NCBI GenBank assembly: GCA_027618255.1 | Contig: JAQCFG010000011.1 | Location: 1 to 41,690, forward strand | Length of the DNA stretch: 41,690 bases | Origin: Cyanobacteriota bacterium | GTDB taxonomy: Bacteria; Cyanobacteriota; Vampirovibrionia; LMEP-6097 | Reading direction: 5' to 3' | Part shown: positions 33,478 through 41,400 of the stretch, piece by piece | Position numbering within the stretch: position 1 is the stretch's first letter | How the letters are laid out: each line of letters begins with the position of its first letter | Position numbers and translations under genes: made by a program | Notes under the pieces: generated by a model | Told to the model about the DNA's origin: nothing | The model's input: the letters and a program-made list of their open reading frames with translations, nothing else | Databases searched by the model: none

Positions 33478-33568
33478 TTCTTCGATCCAAAGGCAAATTG
33501 TATCACAAATAACAAAGAGTTTACTGCTATTTAACCAAAGCATAAACTGGGTTTGGTTTCTTATAACT

Positions 33569-34000
33569 ATGCCAGGAGTACCAAGTAGAGCATTTACAGG
33601 AGTATCAGGGGGATTTACTAATTTCCCAAGGCTTGGTGGTGGAACGGCTGCCACAAATACACCAAAAACCAAAGCAACAGAAAAGCAAACTGATCAAATA
33701 GTTGCAGCATTTCAGGGACCAAGCAGTCGACCTCCCGTGTGGGGTGACACGCAAATCCCAGGACAAAACGAATCAGCACGCAATATAGGTGCCGTCACGA
33801 ACAAAGCTAATTACATGACGCAACTAGGCAAGACAATAGGCAAATTCATTGAAGACGCTATTATAGGACTCGGCAAATTGTTTGAAAAGGCAACAGCAAG
33901 CAATAAAGACCAGAAACCTAAAGATACCCAGCATGCTCAAAATGAGCCGCAACCAGAACCTCCAGCTGACTCAGAATCAAGCACTGAATCAGAAACTTAA
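33569..34000 (+). CDS. Small low-complexity protein, unknown (cluster member 1)
   Basis: 143 residues from the ATG at 33569. The frame is open further upstream, but that part is antisense to mnmG. N-terminus is Gly/Phe/Thr-rich (GVSGGFTNFPRLGGGTAA), the middle holds a hydrophobic amphipathic segment (IGKFIEDAIIGLGKLFEKA, about 90-108), and the tail is Pro/Glu/Ser-rich and probably disordered. No signal peptide. Not recognised. It heads three small same-strand genes with short gaps (52 nt, 1 nt), likely one operon. Confidence 0.65.
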   Translation: MPGVPSRAFTGVSGGFTNFPRLGGGTAATNTPKTKATEKQTDQIVAAFQGPSSRPPVWGDTQIPGQNESARNIGAVTNKANYMTQLGKTIGKFIEDAIIGLGKLFEKATASNKDQKPKDTQHAQNEPQPEPPADSESSTESET

Positions 34001-34052
34001 TCCCACAAACATAACCAAAACATAAACTAGTTTTGATTTACTAAGAATACCA

Positions 34053-34385
34053 ATGTCATTAGGAAGCATACTATCAGCAATTTTCTTGGGTGCGGCAGCA
34101 CAAAAATTTGCTCCCCCAATTAATAATTATTTTCAAGGCAGAAGAAGCCGTCAAATACCAAGCAACCCAGCTCAAACATTTAGTCAAAGCGGCAGAAGCC
34201 GTCAAATACCAAGCAGCTCTACTCAGACGTCTAGCCCAAGCGGTAGAAGCCGTCAAATAGCAAGTGCACCAGGTATCAAAGGTAGACTTAGAGATCAACC
34301 AGCCAATTTTGGTGTGCACAATCAACCAATAGATCCATTATTAGCTTTCATTTCACAAGCAAACAAAACAGGAGCAGTGAGTTAG
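34053..34385 (+). CDS. Small repeat protein, unknown (cluster member 2)
   Basis: 110 residues. N-terminal hydrophobic stretch (SILSAIFLGAAAQKFAPP) could be a membrane segment. Residues 30-71 hold two and a half copies of a 17-residue unit starting RSRQIPS, rich in Ser, Arg, Gln and Thr. The rest is polar. The stop is followed one base later by the next gene's ATG. Function unknown; the length of the repeat region probably varies between strains. Confidence 0.6.
   Translation: MSLGSILSAIFLGAAAQKFAPPINNYFQGRRSRQIPSNPAQTFSQSGRSRQIPSSSTQTSSPSGRSRQIASAPGIKGRLRDQPANFGVHNQPIDPLLAFISQANKTGAVS
34140..34265 (+). repeat. 51-bp in-frame tandem repeat, about 2.5 copies
   Basis: Units begin at 34140, 34191 and 34242. 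Each starts with AGAAGCCGTCAAATA or a one-base variant (GTAGAAGCC before the third) and encodes RSRQIPS or RSRQIAS; the ends of the units are more diverged. Confidence 0.7.
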
Positions 34386-34386
34386 G

Positions 34387-34674
34387 ATGGGAGGCACAAG
34401 AGCAGTACAAGGCGAGATAGTTCCTTACAGTGCCAAACCCAAAGCACCGCCGCCGCGTCATAATGGCTCGATGCAAATCAATATTCCCGATTCCAAAATA
34501 GCAACAGCTTTAGCACGTAGTTTACCTCCAGCTACAGGCATCAATCTCAACGGCATCGGCAAAATGATGCTTTCATCTGTCGACAAAGTAATCAATACAT
34601 ACAACAATCCTGTATTCGACTTGCAAGCTTCAAACAAGGCTTGGGCTAACCACGGCAGCGTTCTTCAATCCTAA
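34387..34674 (+). CDS. Small protein, unknown (cluster member 3)
   Basis: 95 residues, starting one base after the preceding stop. N-terminus is Pro/Lys-rich (YSAKPKAPPPRHNG), then an amphipathic part (KIATALARSLPPATGINLNG, GKMMLSSVDKVINTY). No signal peptide, membrane helix or known motif. The stop lies 8 bp before the first 23-bp repeat of the RAYT element. Low similarity to anything I recognise; likely real because of its tight coupling with its neighbour. Confidence 0.55.
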   Translation: MGGTRAVQGEIVPYSAKPKAPPPRHNGSMQINIPDSKIATALARSLPPATGINLNGIGKMMLSSVDKVINTYNNPVFDLQASNKAWANHGSVLQS

Positions 34675-34682
34675 AACCCCCA

Positions 34683-34728
34683 AACCCCACCCCGGGTATC
34701 ACAAAAACCCCACCCCGGGTATCACAAA
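34683..34728 (+). repeat. REP-like pair, left end (two direct 23-bp units)
   Basis: Two identical units, 34683-34705 and 34706-34728, each with CCCCACCCCGGG followed by TATCACAAA. The stop codon and last residues of the transposase gene are encoded here. Confidence 0.8.
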
Positions 34729-35613
34729 TTTGGACTCGAGTTCAACCCGTAATTCAAGTAATTCCTCTTTATCTAATATCCAATGCTTCCAATCTCTACA
34801 TATTTTAGACACCGAATTGGTGTAACTATAATCCGATAATTTCAAAATACATTTGTCAGTTAACGTAGTATAGCTTTTCAAAAAAAATGCTTTCATTTGT
34901 CTTTTCTTTGCAAAATTGAGAGACAGAGCATCTATACCTTCAAGAATCAATTCCGTCCTTTCATCATTAGTTATTAGCTTTGGAATAAACATTGCATCTT
35001 TGACTCTAAACAACTGTGTATCAAAGTTATAATTCAAGCTAAGTTCTTCTTTGGGACAAAGTACATAATCATGCACATCCTCAGCACTCATATTAGATTC
35101 ATTAAATAATGCCTTAAAAAGATCCTTACACAAGAAGTTATATCTATTTTTCTTATAATAGTAATCGGAGTAGCTACTCCAGACATAGTCTTGCGGCTCT
35201 TTTGTGACCTGGTCATCAACTGGATTTAAGGCAAAATAACGGAATAGCGTTACAAAATAATCTTCAGTATAAACATTCCTATCATCATATCGATCCTGAA
35301 ACAAATAACCAACTCTGGCATATTTAGTATTAAAATATTTTGCATACTTACAAAGTACTCTCTGCATAATCTCAGGCATGTTAGCTTCATAAGTTTGCAA
35401 TAGAATATGATAATGGTTTCCCATTAAACAAAATGCATGCAAAACAAAATTATAAGGAAAGCATAGCTCTTCTAAAATCGACAAGAATTTTTCTCTATCT
35501 TTATCATCATGAAAAACTGGTTGTTTGTCGACCCCTCTATCAAAGACATGGTAGATAGCACCTGGATATAATGTTCTATTTTTTCTTGGCATAAAATCAA
35601 CTTCTTTAGACAT
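34699..35613 (-). CDS. REP-associated tyrosine transposase (RAYT, Y1/TnpA-REP family)
   Basis: 304 residues. N-terminal Y1 domain: YPGAIYHVFDRGVDKQPVF, FCLMGNHYHILLQT with the His-x-His metal pair of HUH nucleases, YLFQDRYDD and FRYFALNPV. The catalytic tyrosine is expected in the helix around 85-95 (KYAKYFNTKYAR). The C-terminal 150 residues are a diverged domain without known motifs. The last eight or so residues and the stop are encoded by the flanking 23-bp repeats. Start at 35613; Met8 (MPRKNRT) is an alternative. RAYTs cut and move single-stranded REP DNA rather than insertion sequences. Confidence 0.9.
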   Translation of the reverse strand: MSKEVDFMPRKNRTLYPGAIYHVFDRGVDKQPVFHDDKDREKFLSILEELCFPYNFVLHAFCLMGNHYHILLQTYEANMPEIMQRVLCKYAKYFNTKYARVGYLFQDRYDDRNVYTEDYFVTLFRYFALNPVDDQVTKEPQDYVWSSYSDYYYKKNRYNFLCKDLFKALFNESNMSAEDVHDYVLCPKEELSLNYNFDTQLFRVKDAMFIPKLITNDERTELILEGIDALSLNFAKKRQMKAFFLKSYTTLTDKCILKLSDYSYTNSVSKICRDWKHWILDKEELLELRVELESKFVIPGVGFL

Positions 35614-35693
35614 GATTTTAACTTTCTAAGATTAAGGTGATGAGTATCACACTATCTTTTCCTACGAAGCTATCCTACTCGTGCTATCTTTGA

Positions 35694-35739
35694 TTTGTGA
35701 TACCCGGGGTGTGCTTTTTGTGATACCCGGGGTGGGGTT
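35694..35739 (-). repeat. REP-like pair, right end (two inverted 23-bp units)
   Basis: 35717-35739 is a perfect reverse complement of the left units. 35694-35716 matches at 21 of 23 positions. A more decayed trace (GAGTATCACAC) lies near 35642. The end GGTGGGGTT reaches to 6 bases before the dxr ATG. Confidence 0.8.
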
Positions 35740-35744
35740 TGGAT

Positions 35745-36896
35745 ATGAAACGCATTTCAATAATAGGCTCAACTGGTTCAATAGGAACACAAGCGCTAGA
35801 CATCATTAGAAACAGAAACTCAGGCAAAGGCAGCCCAGATTTTGACGTCGTGGCACTAAGCGCTGGTAGAAACCTCGAACGACTAATAGATCAAATCAAA
35901 GAATTCAGACCACAATACATCAGCATCCTCAAAAAAGAGGATCAAGACACCATCAAGGAGTTATTCCCTGAAATAAACATACTCAAAAACATAGAAGAAA
36001 TTGCAGCAATTGAAAAAATAGATATTTTTCTAAGTGCAGTTGTTGGTATAACCGGACTCAAAGCAAATCTCATTGCACTGCAACACGCCAAAAGAGTAGC
36101 AGTAGCCAATAAAGAAACCCTCGTCTCAGCAAAACACTTAGTAAGAGAGTACTCACAAAAATACCAATCTGAATTAATCCCTGTTGATAGTGAACACGTT
36201 GCAATTCATCAATGCCTAGGAACACACTCACAGTCAGAGATTCACGAGATCCTCCTCACTTCATCAGGTGGACCCTTCAGAACTCTTGATAAAGAAGATC
36301 TCAAAAATGTCACACTACAGCAAGCACTCAAACATCCCAAATGGAGCATGGGTCCCAAAATCACTATCGACTCGAGCACCCTGATGAACAAAGGTTTAGA
36401 AGTAATCGAAGTCAATTCACTATTTGATATTGATTACGATCAAATCCAAGTGGTGATTCACCCTCAGTCAATCGTCCACAGCGCCGTAACATTTGTTGAT
36501 GGTAACACCATTGCGCAAATGAGCATGCCCGACATGAAGGTACCAATTCAATATGCAATCGATTATCCCAACCGCTATCCAATAGAACTAGAAGAAAGGT
36601 TCAATATTTTCTCAATGGGTAGTCTTGATTTTGAATTCCCCGACACCAAAAAATTTCCAGCACTAAATTTAGCTTATGCAGCTGGCAGGCAAGGACATAG
36701 TTTTCCAACTGCACTCAATTCAGTTAATGAAGCGGCTGTAGCTCTCTTCTTAGAAGAAAAGATTCAATATCTTGATATCGCCAAGATAATAGAAGGTGAA
36801 CTCAACCAACACAAACTCATTAAAAATCCATGCGTGGATACAATACTCGAAATTGATAAAGAGATTAAGGAAAGACAATATTTCCAATACAAATAA
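35745..36896 (+). CDS. dxr: 1-deoxy-D-xylulose 5-phosphate reductoisomerase
   Basis: 383 residues from the ATG at 35745 (a TTG two codons upstream is inside the repeat). First committed step of the MEP pathway; NADPH-dependent. NADPH loop ISIIGSTGSIGTQALDII, VDSEHVAIHQCL (acidic metal ligands), SSGGPFRTL, HPKWSMGPKITIDSSTLMNKGLEVIE and a C-terminal helical domain. The only Shine-Dalgarno-like sequence is GGTGGGG in the RAYT element end, so the element now supplies its translation signal. No clear promoter is seen between the element and the gene. Confidence 0.96.
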   Translation: MKRISIIGSTGSIGTQALDIIRNRNSGKGSPDFDVVALSAGRNLERLIDQIKEFRPQYISILKKEDQDTIKELFPEINILKNIEEIAAIEKIDIFLSAVVGITGLKANLIALQHAKRVAVANKETLVSAKHLVREYSQKYQSELIPVDSEHVAIHQCLGTHSQSEIHEILLTSSGGPFRTLDKEDLKNVTLQQALKHPKWSMGPKITIDSSTLMNKGLEVIEVNSLFDIDYDQIQVVIHPQSIVHSAVTFVDGNTIAQMSMPDMKVPIQYAIDYPNRYPIELEERFNIFSMGSLDFEFPDTKKFPALNLAYAAGRQGHSFPTALNSVNEAAVALFLEEKIQYLDIAKIIEGELNQHKLIKNPCVDTILEIDKEIKERQYFQYK

Positions 36897-36926
36897 GCAA
36901 AATCTCGATATAATTAGCTGGATACG

Positions 36927-38093
36927 ATGGCTCGCAAAAAGAAATTCTCCTTCAACAAACTTATTATTTGGCTAATGTTGCTGACATTTTTGGCAACAGC
37001 ACTATTGCCCTTATTTGCGAGAGCTGAAAGTTTATCACTACATGAAAAACAAGAAATCCTCGAAGATCTAAACAAAAAAAAAAGCAACCTTGCCAGTAAA
37101 CTCAAGGAAGCACGCCTTAAAGAAGCCTATGCTTCTGACAAACTGAATAATATAACTCGCAAACTAAGAAATGCACAAAATGAGCTTGAGCTTAATCGCA
37201 AATACCTGGCAAGTAATAAAGAGGCTTGGCAAAAAACAAAAGATAGACTCGAAGAGATAGAAGAGCATAAACTGGATTTAGAAGGTGAAGCCAAAAAACG
37301 TATACTTGCAGTCTACAAACAAAACAGAGTCAAGATCATAGACGGATTAGTAAATTCACCTAGTGCAACTGACTACCTTGATCATATTTATTACCAAAGA
37401 AGAGTAATGGAGTATGACAAACAAGTAATTGATGCACTAATGGATCAAACAGAAAATATCAGAAAATATAAATCGATACTAACAAATGAATCAGCCAAGA
37501 TCGAAACAATCACTAACCGCTTAAAGGGCATCGAAATTGACATTGCGCAACAAAAAAATGCACAAGGCAAGATTCTAGTCAAACTCAAAGAAGAAAGACA
37601 AATATACGAAGAATCAGAAAGACAACTTGAAAAAGAGTCAATCAAGCTCATATACAAGATTACAGAGCTTTCCGGCAGCAAGCTAGACAACCCAGACGCT
37701 ACAGGTTCATTTACTTATCCTGTCAAAGCACGAATCACTTCTCCATATGGACCACGTCGACATCCAATTTTTGGTGTTAGAAGTATGCACAGTGGTATTG
37801 ATCTTGCTGCACCGAGAGGCACTAGTATCAAAGCATCAGAAGGTGGCTTAGTAATCTATGCTGGTTGGTATGGTGGTTACGGTAGGGTAGTAATCGTGGA
37901 TCACTCCAAAGGCTATACTACTCTTTATGCTCACCTAGACAAGATAGACGTGCAAGTCGGAGAAAGAATCAAGCAAGGCAAAGTCGTTGGTAGAGAGGGA
38001 GCGACTGGCTATGCAACCGGACCTCACTTGCATTTTGAAGTTAGATCCAATGGTAAACCTCAAAACCCAACTTTGTACTTACAAGACGCTTAA
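36927..38093 (+). CDS. EnvC-like murein hydrolase activator / M23 peptidase
   Basis: 388 residues. Signal or anchor helix at 11-31 after a basic start (MARKKK), cleavage likely after ARA. Residues about 35-250 are coiled coil (KEARLKEAY, LEEIEEHK) as in EnvC. The C-terminal LytM/M23 domain (from about 265) keeps all zinc ligands: His288 and Asp292 (HSGID) and His367/His369 (HLHFEV), plus His336. It may therefore be a true peptidoglycan endopeptidase rather than only an amidase activator as in E. coli EnvC. TATAAT (36909-36914) lies 12 nt before the ATG. A flippase-like gene follows after 4 nt. Confidence 0.93.
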   Translation: MARKKKFSFNKLIIWLMLLTFLATALLPLFARAESLSLHEKQEILEDLNKKKSNLASKLKEARLKEAYASDKLNNITRKLRNAQNELELNRKYLASNKEAWQKTKDRLEEIEEHKLDLEGEAKKRILAVYKQNRVKIIDGLVNSPSATDYLDHIYYQRRVMEYDKQVIDALMDQTENIRKYKSILTNESAKIETITNRLKGIEIDIAQQKNAQGKILVKLKEERQIYEESERQLEKESIKLIYKITELSGSKLDNPDATGSFTYPVKARITSPYGPRRHPIFGVRSMHSGIDLAAPRGTSIKASEGGLVIYAGWYGGYGRVVIVDHSKGYTTLYAHLDKIDVQVGERIKQGKVVGREGATGYATGPHLHFEVRSNGKPQNPTLYLQDA

Positions 38094-38097
38094 ATAA

Positions 38098-39078
38098 ATG
38101 AACAAAAAACTCGCGCTAATTATTAAACTCGCAGTGTCAATTCTTTTGGTTGTCATCCTTATTAAAGTAGCCGACCTGGATCTCAAAAAAACATTTATCG
38201 CAATCAAAGAAACCGACCTCAAGTGGTTCATTATTTGCACCATGATGTTTACGGCAACCACCTTCACAAATGCCTATAGATGGTGGGTTCTAGCCCGACT
38301 GCTCAATTACGAGCTGAGTTTCTTTAAGGCAATCCGCATGTATTTTGAAGCGATGTTTGCAAATAATTTCTTGCCATCCAATTTTGGTGGCGATGCCATT
38401 AGAGCTTACGACCTAGGCAGAAATGACAAGACCTGGCTAAGAGCAGCAAGCACAATACTTACTGAGAGATTTTTTGGATTTGTGATGATGTTTTGTATGA
38501 TACCCATTGGTCTTGTCTTCATGCAGTTTAGTCCAATTGGACAGCAAGTACCCAACGAAGTCAAACTAGCTCTATTAGTGGCTTTTGGCGGGCTGGTCAT
38601 TGCTCTTGCCAGCTATCAACTATGGTCAAAGATCCCATGGAACATAGTACAGAAATTCAATTACGCAGTTCATGAATACACAAGATGTACCAAAAGCCTC
38701 AAGCAAGTAGTGTTCTGGACTTTCATGACACATATGTTTTTATTAGCTGGCAATGTTTGTTCAGCCTACGCACTTGGAGTGAGCCTCTCTGAGATACCTG
38801 CATGGTACTGGCTGATCATGACTCCCGCAGCCACACTTATTAGCTTTGTGGTTCCAGCACTCAAGGGTGTTGGCGCCAAAGAAGCAAGCTATATTTATTT
38901 CCTTGGTTACCTCGGGATCACAAGTGACAAGGGTCTTGCAATAGGGTTTATTGCCTTTGTGGCAACCCTAATTGCTTCATTACCGGGAATCAGTATCGCC
39001 TTCAAGAAAATAAAGATCAATAAAGTCATTGAAGAAGAGAAGCTACATGAGGCTGAAGAGCTAAAAAAGGTTAAATAG
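38098..39078 (+). CDS. Lysylphosphatidylglycerol synthase TM-region-like (UPF0104) flippase protein
   Basis: 326 residues with about eight membrane helices. Typical markers are NAYRWWVLARLL, NNFLPSNFGGDAIRAYDLGR, LTERFFGF and the late VPALKGVGAKEASYIYFL. It matches the membrane half of MprF without the synthase domain; such proteins are thought to move or bind lipids, often in glycolipid or polysaccharide pathways. It is co-transcribed with the M23 gene, so a role in envelope assembly is likely. The last 20 residues are charged (EEEKLHEAEELKKVK), a cytoplasmic tail. Confidence 0.88.
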   Translation: MNKKLALIIKLAVSILLVVILIKVADLDLKKTFIAIKETDLKWFIICTMMFTATTFTNAYRWWVLARLLNYELSFFKAIRMYFEAMFANNFLPSNFGGDAIRAYDLGRNDKTWLRAASTILTERFFGFVMMFCMIPIGLVFMQFSPIGQQVPNEVKLALLVAFGGLVIALASYQLWSKIPWNIVQKFNYAVHEYTRCTKSLKQVVFWTFMTHMFLLAGNVCSAYALGVSLSEIPAWYWLIMTPAATLISFVVPALKGVGAKEASYIYFLGYLGITSDKGLAIGFIAFVATLIASLPGISIAFKKIKINKVIEEEKLHEAEELKKVK

Positions 39079-39092
39079 GCAAGAGAAAGTGG

Positions 39093-39134
39093 TATAATGT
39101 TTCCGTAATTCACGAAAAAACATGAATTACAGAA
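39093..39134 (+). promoter_or_regulatory. Promoter and inverted-repeat operator of the abiE pair
   Basis: TATAAT at 39093-39098 (weak GTTAAA at 39070-39075). Directly after it, TTCCGTAATTC (39101-39111) and GAATTACAGAA (39124-39134) form an inverted repeat with one mismatched pair. AbiEi antitoxins are known to repress their own operon by binding inverted repeats; the position here fits. Confidence 0.65.
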
Positions 39135-39138
39135 ACAA

Positions 39139-39777
39139 ATGAAATACGAGAAATTTAGACAAATTGTTGAAAACTATCCTGTTTTTGGAGATTGGGTATT
39201 TGAACTTAGTACAACAAACACAAGAACACTCAGAAACAATATTAGTGACTGGGTCTCAAAAGGATATTTGATTAGATTAAAACAAGGCTTGTATACTTTG
39301 CGAGATAAAGACAGAACTACTCAACTTTCTACAACATATCTAGCAAATCAAATCTATAGCCCTTCTTATATCAGCCTGGAATATGCATTACAATTTTATA
39401 ATTTCATTCCAGAAAGAGTTCATGAAATCACGTCAGTAACTACAAAAAAAACAGCAGAGTACACAAATAAGATGGGGAGGTTTTCATATGCACATATCAA
39501 AACAGATATTTTCACAGATTACATAAGTTACAATGATTCATATGGATTCAAATACTTAATCGCTTCACCAGAGAAAGCCTTGATTGATTTTATTTATTTC
39601 AGAGTACGCAAAATCAAAAACATAGAAGCAAATATTTTTGAATCATCTTATAGGATGCAAAACCTAGAGGATATCGATACTACTAAATTAATCAATATTG
39701 CAAAAAGATATAAGATGAATACAGTATTAGATCTAACAAAGATACTTGTAGACTACATTCAAAAGGAATGGCAATGA
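39139..39777 (+). CDS. abiEi: AbiEi-type antitoxin, transcriptional regulator
   Basis: 212 residues. N-terminal winged-helix (about 1-65: TTNTRTLRNNISDWVSKGYLIRLKQGLYTL, where the last strand is typical of AbiEi) followed by the AbiEi C-terminal domain (ISLEYALQFYNFIPERVHEIT, SPEKALIDFIYF). It would bind its own operator and counter the downstream nucleotidyltransferase toxin without direct complex formation (type IV). The gene overlaps the toxin by 4 nt (ATGA), a coupled operon. Confidence 0.85.
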   Translation: MKYEKFRQIVENYPVFGDWVFELSTTNTRTLRNNISDWVSKGYLIRLKQGLYTLRDKDRTTQLSTTYLANQIYSPSYISLEYALQFYNFIPERVHEITSVTTKKTAEYTNKMGRFSYAHIKTDIFTDYISYNDSYGFKYLIASPEKALIDFIYFRVRKIKNIEANIFESSYRMQNLEDIDTTKLINIAKRYKMNTVLDLTKILVDYIQKEWQ

Positions 39778-40586
39778 TACTTGAAGAATTAAAAGAAGTA
39801 ATAAAACAAAGTAGCAATAATGAGACTCAAACTGCATTACTAAGAGAATATTTACAATTAATTATCCTTGATATCATAAGCAAGAGAGGGTACTTTAAAA
39901 ATATTGCATTTGTCGAGGGGACTGCTTTAAGAATCCTCTACAAAATCAATCGTTATTCTGAAGACCTAGATTTCAGTCTCATTAATAATGATAAATATAA
40001 CTTTGAAGACATGATTAACGTAATCACTAAAGAACTTCAGCTCAGAAATATTATTACAGACAATAAAGTAAAAAAACAAATAGGAGCAGTTCGCTCCTGC
40101 TTCTTTAGATTCAAGGGATTACTTTATGACCTTGGTTTGTCACCCTTAAAAGATCAGAAGATATCTGTCAAATTTGAAATAGACGAAAATCCACCACTTG
40201 GTTATCAAACAGAAATAACAGTAATTACAAGCAATTCTAATTTCCTGCTTAATCACTTTGACCGACCATCACTACTAGCAGGTAAACTGCATGCAATACT
40301 TTCACGCCAATATGTCAAGGGACGAGACTATTTTGACTTACTATGGTTTATGGGCTCTGGAGTGCAACCCAACTTACTCTTACTCTCAAAAGCACTAGAA
40401 CAATCAACGAAACAACAAGTCTCACTAAATCTAGCCCAGGTCAAAGACTTACTTTTAGACAAAGTCGGGACACTTGACTTCATAAAAGTGCAAGAAGACT
40501 TATCCAGCTTTCTCATCAATAAAGAAGAACTGAGTCTTTATCAAAAAGAAATCCTTATCAAATCAATAAAATATAACTTCAACTAA
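39774..40586 (+). CDS. abiEii: AbiEii-type nucleotidyltransferase toxin
   Basis: 270 residues from the ATG at 39774; the AAAGGA lies 7 nt before it, whereas an ATG at 39768 would sit directly on the Shine-Dalgarno. Nucleotidyltransferase core: [25 protein letters not shown] (GT at 49-50, Asp pair in SEDLDF 62-67), later KFEIDENPP, and [25 protein letters not shown]. Members can block growth by modifying tRNA or RNA with nucleotides, and abort phage infection. All motifs are complete. It converges on rpmA with a 4-nt overlap. Confidence 0.88.
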   Translation: MILEELKEVIKQSSNNETQTALLREYLQLIILDIISKRGYFKNIAFVEGTALRILYKINRYSEDLDFSLINNDKYNFEDMINVITKELQLRNIITDNKVKKQIGAVRSCFFRFKGLLYDLGLSPLKDQKISVKFEIDENPPLGYQTEITVITSNSNFLLNHFDRPSLLAGKLHAILSRQYVKGRDYFDLLWFMGSGVQPNLLLLSKALEQSTKQQVSLNLAQVKDLLLDKVGTLDFIKVQEDLSSFLINKEELSLYQKEILIKSIKYNFN

Positions 40587-40834
40587 GCAGCTACAACAGT
40601 AACGTACTTGCGGCCTTGGCGTTTTTGAAACTCAACCTTGCCCTCAGAGACAGCATATAAAGTATCATCACCACCGCGACGGACATTAACTCCAGGATGG
40701 AACTTGGTACCTCTTTGACGAATAAGAATATTGCCAGAGATTACTTTCTCACCGGCGTATCTTTTGACGCCAAGTCTTTTGGACTCTGAGTCTCTTCCGT
40801 TTTTAGTACTACCTACACCTTTTTTTGATGCCAT
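40583..40834 (-). CDS. rpmA: 50S ribosomal protein L27
   Basis: 83 residues: [20 protein letters not shown], then [28 protein letters not shown]. The N-terminus lies near the peptidyl-transferase centre. No N-terminal extension of the Firmicutes type that needs cleavage, so it starts functional. Second gene of the rplU-rpmA pair; the 59-bp gap to rplU holds a repeat copy. Its stop overlaps the toxin stop. Confidence 0.98.
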   Translation of the reverse strand: MASKKGVGSTKNGRDSESKRLGVKRYAGEKVISGNILIRQRGTKFHPGVNVRRGGDDTLYAVSEGKVEFQKRQGRKYVTVVAA

Positions 40835-40849
40835 TATTTATCCTTTTGT

Positions 40850-40878
40850 CCTTGCGAGGAACGGAGTGACAAAGCAAT
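40850..40878. repeat. Short palindromic repeat of the TTGCGAGG...GCAATCC type
   Basis: CTTGCGAGGAACGGAGTGAC then AAAGCAATCC. TTGC/GCAA form the outer pairs. The sequence matches the style of a dispersed repeat seen in many bacterial genomes (from memory). It lies within the rplU-rpmA operon. Confidence 0.5.
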
Positions 40879-40893
40879 CCATCCTCAAAATCT

Positions 40894-41217
40894 CTATGCT
40901 GCTACCTTTGCGTCGATCTTCTCGATCTGAATTCTTGTATATTGTTGTCTGTGACCTTGCTTACGTCTGTAACCCTTCTTAGGTCTCATTTTGTAGACAA
41001 TGATTTTCTTAGATTTGAAATTATTCATAACCTTGGCTGCTACGCTCGCGCCTTCAATAATTGGTTGCCCTACTGTAGATTTGGCACCATCAGAAACAAG
41101 CAAAACCTTGTCAAATTTGATAACCGCACCAGGCTCCTGACTCAAAAGGTCAATATCGATATATTTGCCTTCTTCAGCCTTGTATTGTTTACCATTAATA
41201 TCAACGATTGCGTACAT
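40894..41217 (-). CDS. rplU: 50S ribosomal protein L21
   Basis: 107 residues, usual length: MYAIVDINGKQYKAEEGKYI, then VLLVSDGAKSTVGQPIIEGA, KKIIVYKMRPKKGYRRKQGHRQ (rRNA-binding basic loop). It binds 23S rRNA domain I early in assembly. Followed by rpmA as in most bacteria. Upstream, TACAAT (41232-41227) is 9 nt from the ATG; a better two-box promoter lies further up. Confidence 0.98.
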   Translation of the reverse strand: MYAIVDINGKQYKAEEGKYIDIDLLSQEPGAVIKFDKVLLVSDGAKSTVGQPIIEGASVAAKVMNNFKSKKIIVYKMRPKKGYRRKQGHRQQYTRIQIEKIDAKVAA

Positions 41218-41226
41218 AAGCTCTAA

Positions 41227-41291
41227 ATTGTAGCATTTGGGCTTAGGGCTAAGATATGAGTAAATATATATAAATGGTTAAAATTACTCAA
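41227..41291 (-). promoter_or_regulatory. Promoter region of rplU-rpmA
   Basis: Minus strand: TTGAGT (41291-41286), 17-bp spacer, TATATT (41268-41263) would give a leader of about 40 nt. A second box, TACAAT (41232-41227), lies 9 nt from the start and would make a leaderless mRNA. Both are plausible. Confidence 0.45.
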
Positions 41292-41400
41292 TGGTAATAG
41301 ACTTAGGGGCTGACTTACCTATCCAAACATACCAGAACAAAAACTAACTCAGATAAAGGTTGGAGCTGCATATGCTTCAATCATGAGCCAAGGAATAATT

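Larger units (their letters stand above)
34683..35739 (-). mobile_element. RAYT element bounded by inverted REP-like pairs
   Basis: A Y1 transposase gene lies between a pair of 23-bp units at 34683-34728 and an inverted pair at 35694-35739. This matches the known layout of REP-associated tyrosine transposases, which sit singly between inverted REP sequences. It fits tightly between the small-protein operon and dxr. Confidence 0.75.

Noticed and set aside
33404-33568. N-terminal extension of the first small protein by 55 residues
   Set aside because: It is antisense to the FAD-binding part of mnmG, whose protein sequence is certain. The ATG at 33569 begins right after that gene.
33478-33672. 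N-terminal extension of MnmG by 65 residues
   Set aside because: MnmG proteins start at the FAD loop. The extension is antisense to the small-protein gene, and a good promoter and start lie at 33502-33477.
34683-35739. Considered as CRISPR repeats
   Set aside because: The 23-bp units are directly abutting with no spacers and form inverted pairs around a Y1 transposase, a REP layout. No cas genes are present.
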